DNA from: Gemmatimonadaceae bacterium
GTDB taxonomy: Bacteria > Gemmatimonadota > Gemmatimonadetes > Gemmatimonadales > Gemmatimonadaceae
Reading direction: 5' to 3'
NCBI GenBank assembly: GCA_013817305.1
Contig: JACDCY010000002.1
Coordinates: forward strand, 22,354-86,353
DNA: 64,000 bases
In this document: one piece after another, positions 27,912 to 35,584 of the stretch
Numbering within the stretch: the stretch's first letter is position 1
Layout of the letters: each line of letters opens with the position of its first letter
Notes under the pieces: model-generated
Databases searched by the model: none
What the model was told of the DNA's origin: nothing
Seen by the model: only the letters and a program-made list of their open reading frames with translations
Made by a program: the position numbers and the translations under genes

Positions 27912-29372
27912 ATGAGTCCAAGCTCCATGCGGACGAGCGTGAATCCATCGCGCCCTCCGGTAAAACCCGTTTATCGTGGGCCCCAGGCCCTTTCACATCC
28001 CGTCGGCTCGCCCGTTCATCACGCTCCGAACGCGGCGCTGCTCATCGATTTCGACAATGTCACGATGGGCATCCGCTCGGATCTTCAGAGCGAGCTGAAG
28101 AACCTCCTCTCCTCCGAGATAGTCAAGGGAAAGGTCTCGGTTCAGCGGGCCTACGCCGATTGGCGGCGGTACCCCCAGTACATCGTTCCGCTGGCTGAAG
28201 CGTCGATCGATCTCATCTTCGCGCCCGCGTACGGGTCGTCCAAGAAGAACGCGACCGACATCCGTCTCGCGATCGACGCGCTCGAGCTGGTGTTTACGCG
28301 TCCAGAAATCGGGACGTTCATCCTCCTCTCCGGCGACTCCGATTTCTCGAGCCTCGTGATAAAGCTCAAGGAATACGGCAAGTACGTCATCGGCGTCGGA
28401 ATCAGGGAATCGTCCAGCGATCTGCTCGTGCAGAACTGCGACGAGTACTACAGCTACAACGCGCTCGCCGGGCTGGTGAAGAGCGGCGAAGAAGACGTAG
28501 TGCCGAAGGATCCGTGGGAGCTCGTCACCGCGGCGGTCGCGCACATGAAGAAGAACGGCGACGTGATGCGCGCTGACCGGCTCAAGCAGGTGATGCAGCA
28601 GATGGACAGCTCGTTCGATGAGAAGAATCTCGGCATGTCCAAGTTCTCGCGCTTCGTGACCGAAGCGTCGCAGCGGAAGCTGCTCACGCTAAAGAAGATG
28701 GAGAACGGCCAGATCGAGATCGATGCGCCCAGCGCAGGGATCCACGCCAAGGCGGACGCCGGTCCGACGAGCCAGCCGGCACGCGCGGGCGAGCCCGCTC
28801 GCGAGCGCGGTGGCCGGGGCAGTCGCTCCCGCGGAGGCCGCGGCAGAGGGAGAGGTGCGCCGGCGGGTGATGACTCGACTCCCGCGGGCACAACGAGCGC
28901 GCCTCCGGAAGTCGCGGCGGCGAGCGCCCCGCAGGAATTCACCGTCGGCGATCAGCTGGGTCTCGCTGCCGCGTCGCGTGCTGCTCCGGCGGAAAATTCG
29001 ACGCCGGCGCGCGCACTCGCGCGCGGCAGGGCCCCGGTGCGCGGTCGCCGCGGCGCGCCACCCACGAATCTGCTCTCGGTCGGTGTCGTGGAAATGAACG
29101 AGGCGCCGCCGTCCAGCCATGCCGCGGAGAATGGAGACGCGCCGGCATCGAGCGACAGCGACGCGCCCGCTACTGGCCGTCCCCGCCGGCGCGGAAGAAC
29201 ACGAGGCGGATCAGCCAAGGCGACTTCCGCCAAGGCGGCTTCCGCAGAGGCGAAAAGCGATGCCGACGCACCGGCGCCACGGTCCGCCGCGGCCAAGAAG
29301 CCTCGCGCGCCGAGGCGAAAGCCGAAGAAGGATGCGGGTTCTTCTCCGGCTTCCTCGGAGAGCGAAGGTTGA
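27912..29372 (+). CDS. NYN-domain putative RNase with LOTUS/OST-HTH domain and RGG/basic tail
   Basis: 486 residues, SD CAGGAAGG. The NYN/PIN-like domain spans about residues 35-180 with acidic residues in ALLIDFDNV, KNATDIRLAIDALE and LLSGDSDFSSLV. About 195-275 resembles an OST-HTH/LOTUS RNA-binding domain (WELVTAAVAHMKKNGDVMRADRLKQVM). The tail from about 290 is low complexity: GGRGSRSRGGRGRGRG, then Ala/Pro-rich linkers and an H1-like KKPRAPRRKPKKD end. It probably cleaves or binds RNA in the cytoplasm. Its stop overlaps a strong hairpin that can terminate transcription (29377-29403). Confidence 0.85.
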   Translation: MSPSSMRTSVNPSRPPVKPVYRGPQALSHPVGSPVHHAPNAALLIDFDNVTMGIRSDLQSELKNLLSSEIVKGKVSVQRAYADWRRYPQYIVPLAEASIDLIFAPAYGSSKKNATDIRLAIDALELVFTRPEIGTFILLSGDSDFSSLVIKLKEYGKYVIGVGIRESSSDLLVQNCDEYYSYNALAGLVKSGEEDVVPKDPWELVTAAVAHMKKNGDVMRADRLKQVMQQMDSSFDEKNLGMSKFSRFVTEASQRKLLTLKKMENGQIEIDAPSAGIHAKADAGPTSQPARAGEPARERGGRGSRSRGGRGRGRGAPAGDDSTPAGTTSAPPEVAAASAPQEFTVGDQLGLAAASRAAPAENSTPARALARGRAPVRGRRGAPPTNLLSVGVVEMNEAPPSSHAAENGDAPASSDSDAPATGRPRRRGRTRGGSAKATSAKAASAEAKSDADAPAPRSAAAKKPRAPRRKPKKDAGSSPASSESEG

Positions 29373-29376
29373 AAAA

Positions 29377-29403
29377 GAACGCCGCGCTCACCGCGCGGCG
29401 TTC
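29377..29403 (+). terminator. Strong hairpin at the end of the NYN gene
   Basis: GAACGCCGCGC (29377-29387) and GCGCGGCGTTC (29393-29403) make a perfect 11-bp stem with loop TCACC, starting 4 bases after the NYN stop. An A-run precedes it and a weak T-containing stretch (TCGTTTG) follows. It lies within the first codons of the longest reading of the next gene, so the glycosylase probably starts downstream of the hairpin. Confidence 0.7.
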
Positions 29404-29407
29404 TCGT

Positions 29408-29992
29408 TTGGGGAAGATTCTTCCTGCGGATTTCTACAGCCGTGAGACAGAGGTTGTATCGCGCGAGCTGCTGGGCTGCGTGTTGGAGTGCACTACACCC
29501 GAAGGAAAGGCGTCAGGGATCATTGTCGAGACGGAAGCGTATATCGGCGAGCACGATCCCGCATGCCACGCCGCGGTCGGCAGGACGAAGCGGACCGACC
29601 TGCTGTACGGACGTCCCGGCATCGCTTACGTGTACTTCATCTACGGGATGTACTGGTGCGTCAACGCGGTGACGCGCGCGAAAGGTTTACCGAGCGCGGT
29701 ACTGATAAGGGCGCTCGAGCCATTGAGCGGGATCGACCTGATGCGCCAGCGCCGCGGTCGTGCGCGATCCGACCGCGAGCTCACGAATGGCCCTGGCAAG
29801 CTCTGCATTGCCTTGGGAATTGGGGCGGCCCACCACGGCGCGAGCCTGCAGCGCGGCGGGCTGGTGATCCGTAAAGGGGAGCACGTCGCCGAGCGGGATG
29901 TGGTCGTCGCTCCGCGCATAGGGATAAAAAAAGCGGCTGATTGGCCGCTTAGATGGTTTGTGAGGGGAAACGAATTCGTGTCGAGAGCCTAG
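29408..29992 (+). CDS. DNA-3-methyladenine glycosylase, AAG/MPG family
   Basis: 194 residues from TTG 29408; a TTG at 29369 would add 13 residues but places the terminator hairpin inside the gene. MGKILPADFYSRETEVVSRELLGC is then a natural N-terminus. Family motifs: IIVETEAYIGEHDPACHA, whose Glu activates water, RTKRTDLLYGRPGIAYVYFIYGMYWCVNAV and NGPGKLCIALGI. It removes alkylated purines and hypoxanthine from DNA. Its 3' end carries the terminator of the opposing gene (29931-29950). Confidence 0.9.
   Translation: MGKILPADFYSRETEVVSRELLGCVLECTTPEGKASGIIVETEAYIGEHDPACHAAVGRTKRTDLLYGRPGIAYVYFIYGMYWCVNAVTRAKGLPSAVLIRALEPLSGIDLMRQRRGRARSDRELTNGPGKLCIALGIGAAHHGASLQRGGLVIRKGEHVAERDVVVAPRIGIKKAADWPLRWFVRGNEFVSRA
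29931..29950 (-). terminator. Intrinsic terminator of the tdh-kbl-OMP operon, inside the 3' end of the glycosylase gene
   Basis: On the minus strand AAGCGGC, loop CAATCA, GCCGCTT is followed at once by a T-run (plus-strand run of A at 29925-29932). The 7-bp stem plus T-run is a classic rho-independent terminator. It lies 82 bases beyond the stop of the minus-strand gene ending at 30032. Confidence 0.75.
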
Positions 29993-30031
29993 CTTCCCAA
30001 ATATTTCAGTTTGGGATATTCTTCGAGGCGC

Positions 30032-30688
30032 TTAACGGGCGACGGAGCTGCCGAAGTTGTACCGCACGCCCAGCTCGAGGCCGACCATCGGCCCGTCGTT
30101 GAGCAGGAACCTGGTGCTCGCTGGCGTCACGGTGAGCTGGGTAAACAGGGCGGCCTTGGAGAACTGGGCCTGGACCCCGCCCATCCCGATCACCGCAGCC
30201 CGGCTCCGGCGATCCTCGATCTCGGTGCGCACGGACGTGCCCGCATCATTGCCGGCGCTGTCGGCTGCGGCTGCCGCGCGTCCGAGCACGTTGAGCGACA
30301 TCCCCAGCCCCGCGTAAGGCCGGATCATTCCGAAGGTGCGCGGCGCGACGACGGCCGCGAATCCGAACCGGCGAAGATTGCGGACATCGACTTCGCGCTG
30401 CCCACCCGACGCGGCGGCATCGTCAACCGACGTGCGAATGTCGAAGCTCGAATGATCCGCGAACACCCAGAGTCCGCCAGCGCTCCGCGTGATCAACCAC
30501 TCGGCGCCGATGCTCGGGGCCCATGTGCGGGACGTCGTATTCGTGCCGACCGCGAGCGTCCCAACCTTCGCGCCCCAGAACCAGGAATCGCGGAAGGGCC
30601 GGGAGTTCTGCGCCTGTACGGTCGTCGCAAACAACGCAGTGATGCCGAGCACGCGGATGATGGAGGCCAAAGGCATGACGATCCTCAT
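30032..30688 (-). CDS. Small exported outer-membrane barrel-like protein
   Basis: 218 residues. Signal peptide MRIVMPLASIIRVLGITALFATTVQAQ is followed by strand-rich sequence (WFWGAKVGTLAVG, GMIRPYAGLGMSLNVLG, MVGLELGVRYNFG) typical of small OmpA- or OmpW-like eight-stranded barrels. It does not end in Phe (VRYNFGSSVAR). ATG 30688 overlaps the kbl stop by 4 bases (ATGA), so it is probably co-translated with the threonine-degradation genes, an unusual partnership. Specific function is unknown. Confidence 0.7.
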   Translation of the reverse strand: MRIVMPLASIIRVLGITALFATTVQAQNSRPFRDSWFWGAKVGTLAVGTNTTSRTWAPSIGAEWLITRSAGGLWVFADHSSFDIRTSVDDAAASGGQREVDVRNLRRFGFAAVVAPRTFGMIRPYAGLGMSLNVLGRAAAAADSAGNDAGTSVRTEIEDRRSRAAVIGMGGVQAQFSKAALFTQLTVTPASTRFLLNDGPMVGLELGVRYNFGSSVAR

Positions 30689-31893
30689 TTGAGTAGTCCG
30701 ACTCTCTTTCCCACTACCTTGAACGCGGCGATCGCTTCGTCCAGATCCGCGCGGCTATGCGCGGCGCTCACCTGGCACCGAATGCGCGCTTCGCCCTGGG
30801 CTACGACCGGGAAGCCGAAGCCCGTCACAAAGACGCCTTCCTCCAGCAACATGTCACTCATTTTCATGGCGGTCGCCGTCTCGCCTACGATTATGGGCAC
30901 TATCGGGGTCTCACCGGCGAGCGGGGTGAAGCCCGCTTCGGTGATCGCAGCGCGAAAGTAGCTCGCGTTCTCACGTAGCGCGGTCACGCGCTCCGGATGG
31001 GAGCGCAGAAACTGCACGGACGCCAGAGCGCTGGCGGCCACGGTCGGTGGGAGTGCGTTTGAAAACAGCTGCGGTCGGGAGCGCTGCGTGAGGATGTCAC
31101 ACAAAGCCGCGGACCCGGCAACAAAGCCGCCGGCCGCGCCGCCGAGCGCTTTGCCGAGCGTAGAGGTGATCACGTCGACCTCGCCGAGGACTCCGAAATG
31201 CTCCGGCGTGCCACGGCCCGTGGCGCCCAGCACTCCGGTCCCGTGTGAATCGTCCACGACCACGATGGCGTCGTGCGTGCGCGCGATGTCGAGAATTTCC
31301 GGAAGTCGGGCAATGCTGCCTTCCATCGAGAAAACGCCGTCGGTCCAGATGACCCTCCGGCGCGCGTCCTTTGCGCCGATAAGCTTCTGGCGGAGATCGT
31401 CCATGTCGGAATGCTTGTACACACCCGTTTCGCATTTTCCGATCGCTTTCGCCAGCCGCATCGAGTCGATGATCGAGGCATGGTTGAGGGCGTCGGATAC
31501 GACGAAGTCGCCCTGCTCGACGATCGTGGCCGTCAGTCCCTCGTTCGCGTTCCACGCGGACACATAGGAAAGCGATGCTTCCGTCCCGACAAGCTCCGCC
31601 AGCGCGGCTTCAAGGTCACGATGGATCGTGAACGTCCCGCAGATGAAGCGCACGCTTCCCGTGCCCGCGCCGAACTTGTCCAGCGCGAGCTTGCCGGCGT
31701 TGACCACTTCACCATGGTCGGCCAGTCCGAGGTAGTTGTTCGATGAGAGAATTAGTACCTCGCCCCGGCCCTCCATAATCACTCGCGCGCCTTGCGGCGA
31801 ATCGAGATAGTTGAGCCGCTTGTACACTCCCTCGGAGCGGAGCTGGTCCAGGCGCTCGTCGATCTGCGCAGTGAAGTTGTTGTTCAGCGTCAT
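30685..31893 (-). CDS. kbl: Glycine C-acetyltransferase (2-amino-3-ketobutyrate CoA ligase)
   Basis: 402 residues from ATG 31893; a longer in-frame reading runs back into tdh and is a shadow. PLP fold type I, alpha-oxoamine synthase family: LILSSNNYLGLADH, GTGSVRFICGTFTIHRDLE, VVVDDSHGTGVLG and the PLP lysine in ITSTLGKALGGAAGG. It converts 2-amino-3-oxobutanoate and CoA to glycine and acetyl-CoA, the second step after threonine dehydrogenase, whose gene ends 8 bases upstream. Confidence 0.95.
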   Translation of the reverse strand: MTLNNNFTAQIDERLDQLRSEGVYKRLNYLDSPQGARVIMEGRGEVLILSSNNYLGLADHGEVVNAGKLALDKFGAGTGSVRFICGTFTIHRDLEAALAELVGTEASLSYVSAWNANEGLTATIVEQGDFVVSDALNHASIIDSMRLAKAIGKCETGVYKHSDMDDLRQKLIGAKDARRRVIWTDGVFSMEGSIARLPEILDIARTHDAIVVVDDSHGTGVLGATGRGTPEHFGVLGEVDVITSTLGKALGGAAGGFVAGSAALCDILTQRSRPQLFSNALPPTVAASALASVQFLRSHPERVTALRENASYFRAAITEAGFTPLAGETPIVPIIVGETATAMKMSDMLLEEGVFVTGFGFPVVAQGEARIRCQVSAAHSRADLDEAIAAFKVVGKRVGLLK

Positions 31894-31901
31894 GCGAGAG
31901 C

Positions 31902-32927
31902 TCAGGTGATCTCGAAGATGACTTTTCCCGCGTCGCCGGATTTGATCGCGGCGATTGCGGCGTCGGCCTCTTCGAGAGGGAAGCGATGCGTGATGACCGG
32001 AGCGGGGTCGAACTCCCCCGAGCGCAGCAGGCGAGTGACCTGGTGCCAGGTGTCGTACATCTTGCGGCCCACTACTCCGTAGATGGTGATGCCCTTGAAG
32101 ATCACCTCGGTCGCGAAGTCCACCTCGATCGGAGCTGAAGGTATGCCGAGCATCTGCACCCGTCCACCGACTCGGACGAGCGCGAACGCCTGATGCACAG
32201 CCTGATCGACCCCGGACATTTCCAGGACCACATCGGCACCGAGCCCGCCGGTGGCGTTCATCACTTCGGCCCGCAGCTCGGACGGATGGACCGCCGCGTG
32301 CGCCCCCATGACGCGCGCGAGCGCCAGACGTTTGTCGTTCACGTCGGAGGCGATGACCCGCGCCGCGCCCGCGGCCCGACACACGCCCACCGCGAACAGT
32401 CCGATGGGGCCACAGCCGGTTACGAGGACTATCGCACCCGGAATCTCGGCGGTAAGCGCGGTGTGAACCGCGTTCCCTATCGGGTCATGGATCCCGCCGA
32501 TGTCGAACGATGTGGCGTCGTCCAGCGGCCACACATTGCTCGCGGGCATCGCGATGTATTCGGCGAAACAACCGTCGCGATCGACGCCGATGATCTTCGT
32601 GTGCGGACACACGTGCGCGTTGCCGGTGCGGCACAACAGGCACCGGCCGTCGACGATGTGCCCTTCGGCGGTGACGCGGTCACCCTCATGCACATCCGTC
32701 ACGAGCTTGCCGACGCTCGCGACTTCGCCGGCGAACTCGTGGCCCACCACGAACGGCGGCCTGCAACGCCCGCTCGCCCAGCTGTCCCAGTCGTAGATGT
32801 GCACATCGGTGCCGCACACGCCGGCCCGCAGCACGCGGATCAGCACTTCGTCGTCGCGAATTTCCGGCACGGGAACGTCGCGCAGCGCGAAGCCGGGCGC
32901 AGCCTTTTCCTTCACGAGAGCCTTCAC
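31902..32927 (-). CDS. tdh: L-threonine 3-dehydrogenase
   Basis: 341 residues, the exact family length. Zinc-dependent medium-chain dehydrogenase: catalytic zinc ligands in RAGVCGTDVHIYDWDSW and VGHEFAGEV, a structural-zinc region with cysteines in GRCLLCRTGNAHVC, and the NAD-binding VTGCGPIGLFAVGVCRAAGA. It oxidises L-threonine to 2-amino-3-oxobutanoate, which Kbl cleaves. First gene of the tdh-kbl-OMP operon; its promoter must lie in the AT-richer gap to the right. Confidence 0.96.
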   Translation of the reverse strand: MKALVKEKAAPGFALRDVPVPEIRDDEVLIRVLRAGVCGTDVHIYDWDSWASGRCRPPFVVGHEFAGEVASVGKLVTDVHEGDRVTAEGHIVDGRCLLCRTGNAHVCPHTKIIGVDRDGCFAEYIAMPASNVWPLDDATSFDIGGIHDPIGNAVHTALTAEIPGAIVLVTGCGPIGLFAVGVCRAAGAARVIASDVNDKRLALARVMGAHAAVHPSELRAEVMNATGGLGADVVLEMSGVDQAVHQAFALVRVGGRVQMLGIPSAPIEVDFATEVIFKGITIYGVVGRKMYDTWHQVTRLLRSGEFDPAPVITHRFPLEEADAAIAAIKSGDAGKVIFEIT

Positions 32928-33284
32928 GACGGTTTGTGTATTGTGGTTTGTGGTTCGTGTAACGCAAGCGCTACTGCGAATGAAGAAAGCATCAAGACGC
33001 TGATCTCACAAGCAACAAACGAAGAAGAATAATTGCTCGCATCTCGCGCAAAAAACCATTGAACAGCACGAATCAAAATCGAAAATCCAACAACAGCAAA
33101 TATCCGCTGTGCAGATTCGCTATTGCGTTATCGACATGGCAATTCCTATATTCGCGTCGATTGCGAACGCAAGCACGCTGTTCGTGCGAGCGACGTGATC
33201 CTGCAACGTTCGATGTTGCAGTCGCTGTACTCGCCGGTCCACCGGTGGACAGGTGAGCAATTCACTCCTGAATGGAGCGAGACG
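32928..33284. other. 357-base divergent intergenic region
   Basis: AT-richer than the surroundings and without a convincing gene. It separates tdh (leftward) from the histone-like gene (rightward). Near 32930-32965 it repeats GGTTTGTG-like units. A candidate promoter for the rightward gene is TTGCGT (33123-33128) with TATATT (33147-33152), 18 bases apart. Downstream lie a hairpin CTGCAAC/GTTGCAG (33201-33221) and the perfect 12-bp palindrome TCCACCGGTGGA (33238-33249), 35 bases before the start codon. Confidence 0.5.
33123..33152 (+). promoter_or_regulatory. Candidate sigma-70 promoter of the histone-like gene
   Basis: TTGCGT and TATATT with an 18-base spacer, in an AT-rich pocket. It would give a leader of about 125 bases containing the CTGCAAC/GTTGCAG hairpin and the TCCACCGGTGGA palindrome. 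Confidence 0.35.
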
Positions 33285-33446
33285 ATGGCAGCCAGAAAGA
33301 AGAGCTCGGGCAAGAAGAAGTCCGCGGGCCGCAAGACGGCGCGCAAGAGCACGGGCCGCAAGACGGCGCGGAAGAAGAGCACCGCCCGCAAGAGCACCGG
33401 CCGCAAGACGGCGCGGAAGAGCGCGGCGAAGAAGCGCAAGCGCTAG
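33285..33446 (+). CDS. Histone H1-like small basic protein
   Basis: 53 residues from ATG 33285, with SD-like GGAGCGA. About half of the residues are Lys or Arg. GRKTARK occurs three times within an Ala/Ser/Thr/Lys background, as in the C-terminal tails of eukaryotic H1 and bacterial HC1/AlgP-type proteins. It probably binds DNA or RNA nonspecifically and compacts the nucleoid. A longer in-frame start upstream would cross the palindrome and hairpin and is not favoured. A strong terminator follows 41 bases after the stop. Confidence 0.8.
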   Translation: MAARKKSSGKKKSAGRKTARKSTGRKTARKKSTARKSTGRKTARKSAAKKRKR

Positions 33447-33486
33447 TCGCGCTGCCGCCGACTCGTCGGCGGAATAGATGAAGAAG

Positions 33487-33512
33487 AAAGCCGGCCTGTC
33501 GCCGGCTTTTTT
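33487..33512 (+). terminator. Intrinsic terminator after the histone-like gene
   Basis: AAAGCCGGC (33487-33495), loop CTGTC, GCCGGCTTT (33501-33509), continuing to a run of six T (33507-33512). The stem carries A-run and T-run on both sides, so it could also serve the minus-strand ligase gene that ends at 33515, although for that gene it would begin only 3 bases after the stop. Confidence 0.9.
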
Positions 33513-33514
33513 CA

Positions 33515-34498
33515 TTAGCGGGAGTATCTCGCGGTGGACAGCTCGATGATCTTCTCGATGAGCTGGTCGTACTGCAGGCCCGACTCGGCCGCAGCTCGCG
33601 CGAACTCGCTGGCCGCCTCCAGATAACAGTTCGGGTTGACCTCGATGACGAAGATCTCGCCGGCGTCCGTGACCCGCAGGTCCACGCGCGCGTAGTCCCG
33701 CAGACGCAGCGCGTTGAACGAGTCGATCGCGACCTTTTGCATGGCCTCGGCCTGCTCTTCAGACAGGTCGGTGGGGAAGACGGATTTCGTCCCGGCGAAC
33801 TCCGCACCCGATTCGTCACCATCGTCGCCCCACTTCGCGGCCCAGCTCGCGATGCGCGGCTTGTCGGCCGGAAAGCCGGTGAAGTCGAGCTCGATCACCG
33901 GCAGAGCTTCGGGGCTCGAATTCCCGAGCACGCCCACGTAGAACTCGCGCCCTTCGATGAATTGCTCGACCAGCACGGCCGACTTGTACTCGGTCTGGAG
34001 AGAGCTCATTGTATCGAGCAGCTCCTTGACGTCGCGCACCACGGACTTGCCCGTGATCCCGAGCGACGCGTCCTCCTGCGGCGGCTTCACTATCAGCGGA
34101 AACTCGATATCGCCCGCCCAGTCCACGGTGCCGCGGAACACGGTCGCAAACTTGGGCGTGCCGATTCCATGAAAGGACAGGACTTTTTTGGTGAGCGTCT
34201 TGTCGCCCGCGACGATCAGCCCCGCCGGGCTCGAGCCAGTGTAACGCATGTCCAGGAGATTGAGCAGCGCGGCGACGTTCGATTCGAGCGCGCTCCTGCC
34301 GCCGAACGACTCGCAGAGGTTGAAGAGCAGGTCCGGGGGCGACTGTGCCAGCGCGGTGACCACCGGCTGCACTTTGTCGTCCACCACGATCGTCGACGGC
34401 TCGTGCCCCAGGCGTGCGAGCGATTCCTGGATCTGGGCGAGCACGGGATCGAGGGGATCTTCCAGCGCGTCCTGCGTGTGCAGCAGCGTGATCTTCAT
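33515..34498 (-). CDS. ATP-grasp ligase, D-alanine--D-alanine ligase-like
   Basis: 327 residues. N-terminal pre-ATP-grasp domain (MKITLLHTQDALEDP, LLFNLCESFGG), then PLIVKPPQEDASLGI and AVLVEQFIEGREFYVGVLG, and the metal-binding end RVDLRVTDAGEIFVIEVNPNCYLE. The last differs from the DFF...EINTMPG pattern of Ddl, so a cell-wall D-Ala-D-Ala role is doubtful; a dipeptide or other carboxylate-amine ligase is as likely. Its start overlaps the stop of the upstream metallopeptidase gene by 4 bases, so the two products probably act together. Confidence 0.82.
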   Translation of the reverse strand: MKITLLHTQDALEDPLDPVLAQIQESLARLGHEPSTIVVDDKVQPVVTALAQSPPDLLFNLCESFGGRSALESNVAALLNLLDMRYTGSSPAGLIVAGDKTLTKKVLSFHGIGTPKFATVFRGTVDWAGDIEFPLIVKPPQEDASLGITGKSVVRDVKELLDTMSSLQTEYKSAVLVEQFIEGREFYVGVLGNSSPEALPVIELDFTGFPADKPRIASWAAKWGDDGDESGAEFAGTKSVFPTDLSEEQAEAMQKVAIDSFNALRLRDYARVDLRVTDAGEIFVIEVNPNCYLEAASEFARAAAESGLQYDQLIEKIIELSTARYSR

Positions 34499-35541
34499 TC
34501 GGCCGGACGCTCCCCGGTGAAATCGTTAGTGTAGCGGTAGTTCATCACGACGGCGGTTCCGAACGCGGTCAGCTCGATCAGAGTGGAAGCCTCGCGCCCC
34601 CGTACGGCGAGCTCCAGCGTCTCGGCCCGCTCGGCTACGAGGTCAACGAACTTGCGCACGACAGCCGCGGGCTCGCCCGTCCAGTACGCGATGCGTCCCA
34701 CGATCTCGCGTCGGTGCAGCCTGATGAATTCGCCCGCGTGATCCCTGTCCGGCATCTCCGAAAGCTTTCCGAACAGCGTCCGCAGGTCCCCGTCGAAGAT
34801 GCGCGGATCGCTGACCGGCAGTGCGTCATCGATGTCGCGGTAATGCTCGGCGACCGTGTATTGCATCGCCGTGACCGGGAGGTCGTCGTCGGTCAGCTCC
34901 GGCGTGTCCGGCTGAACATCGCCGACTTCGCCCATCACCCTGTCGATGTACTCGATTTTCCTGAGCGCGCCCCATCCCTCGTATTCCACGCGCCAGTCAA
35001 TGCCGGGCGTGAGCCACACGGCGAAAGTCTCGGCGAAATCCTCGTCAGGATGCTTTTGCGCGTACCAGCCCAGTATGTGCCGCACGTACTGGTGCGTGAA
35101 GGGATCGCTCCGGTAACGGTCCTGGTACGGTCGCGAGTACGGTCCGAACAGCTCGTGCCAGTCGGCGCGATCGTGCAGCCTGTACGCGTAGTTGAATGCG
35201 TGTCCCGCTTCGTGCCGCAGAAACCGCATCACGTCGTTTTCGTTCTCGATCTCGAACGCGAAGTCTTCCTCGATCCGCGCGAGGCGGGCATCCGCGAGGT
35301 AGAAGGGAACACCGATAAGCGGCGTGCCGTCGGGGCAGCCCCATTGATCACTCAGGTATACCGGCGGGCGGAAGGTCAGGCCCCGCTGATCGAGCTCGAC
35401 GTAGAGCTGCGTCACGAGCTTCTCGAGCACGGTGCCCTCGAGAGAGAGCCCGATATCCGAGATCCGCTGCGAAAGAAGCCGCTCCCGCTCGACTTCCCAG
35501 TCGCTGTCAGTGGTCACACGGTCAATATGGGCAATGGTCAT
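34495..35541 (-). CDS. Putative zinc metallopeptidase (HEAGH family)
   Basis: 348 residues from ATG 35541 (a GTG 9 bases upstream is possible). The zinc site is RFLRHEAGHAFNYAYRLH with a downstream Glu in DEDFAETFAVWLTPG, a gluzincin-like HExxH...E arrangement. No signal peptide is present, so it should be cytoplasmic. The order on the minus strand is peptidase then ATP-grasp ligase with a 4-base overlap. A strong intrinsic terminator ends only 16 bases upstream of the ATG, leaving no room for an ordinary promoter. Substrate unknown. Confidence 0.78.
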   Translation of the reverse strand: MTIAHIDRVTTDSDWEVERERLLSQRISDIGLSLEGTVLEKLVTQLYVELDQRGLTFRPPVYLSDQWGCPDGTPLIGVPFYLADARLARIEEDFAFEIENENDVMRFLRHEAGHAFNYAYRLHDRADWHELFGPYSRPYQDRYRSDPFTHQYVRHILGWYAQKHPDEDFAETFAVWLTPGIDWRVEYEGWGALRKIEYIDRVMGEVGDVQPDTPELTDDDLPVTAMQYTVAEHYRDIDDALPVSDPRIFDGDLRTLFGKLSEMPDRDHAGEFIRLHRREIVGRIAYWTGEPAAVVRKFVDLVAERAETLELAVRGREASTLIELTAFGTAVVMNYRYTNDFTGERPAE

Positions 35542-35557
35542 ACCGCCCACGGATGCG

Positions 35558-35584
35558 AAAAACCCCGTCGCTCAGGCGACGGGG
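35558..35584 (-). terminator. Strong intrinsic terminator just upstream of the metallopeptidase gene
   Basis: On the minus strand CCCCGTCGC, loop CTGA, GCGACGGGG, then TTTTT. The 9-bp perfect stem (35563-35571 with 35576-35584) and T-run are unambiguous. It is 16 bases before the ATG of the next minus-strand gene, so it either ends a small RNA or acts as an attenuator of the peptidase-ligase pair. Confidence 0.9.

Noticed and set aside
26374..27915. Long plus-strand open frame (513 codons) opposite the histidine kinase
   Set aside because: The opposite strand encodes clear H, N and G boxes; the plus frame has no recognisable motifs.
31894..32382. N-terminal extension of Kbl into tdh
   Set aside because: The extension is an out-of-frame shadow of tdh; Kbl begins naturally at ATG 31893.
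33515..34498. Calling the ATP-grasp protein D-alanine--D-alanine ligase (ddl)
   Set aside because: The C-terminal metal-binding motif and the peptidase pairing differ from Ddl; only the general family is supported.
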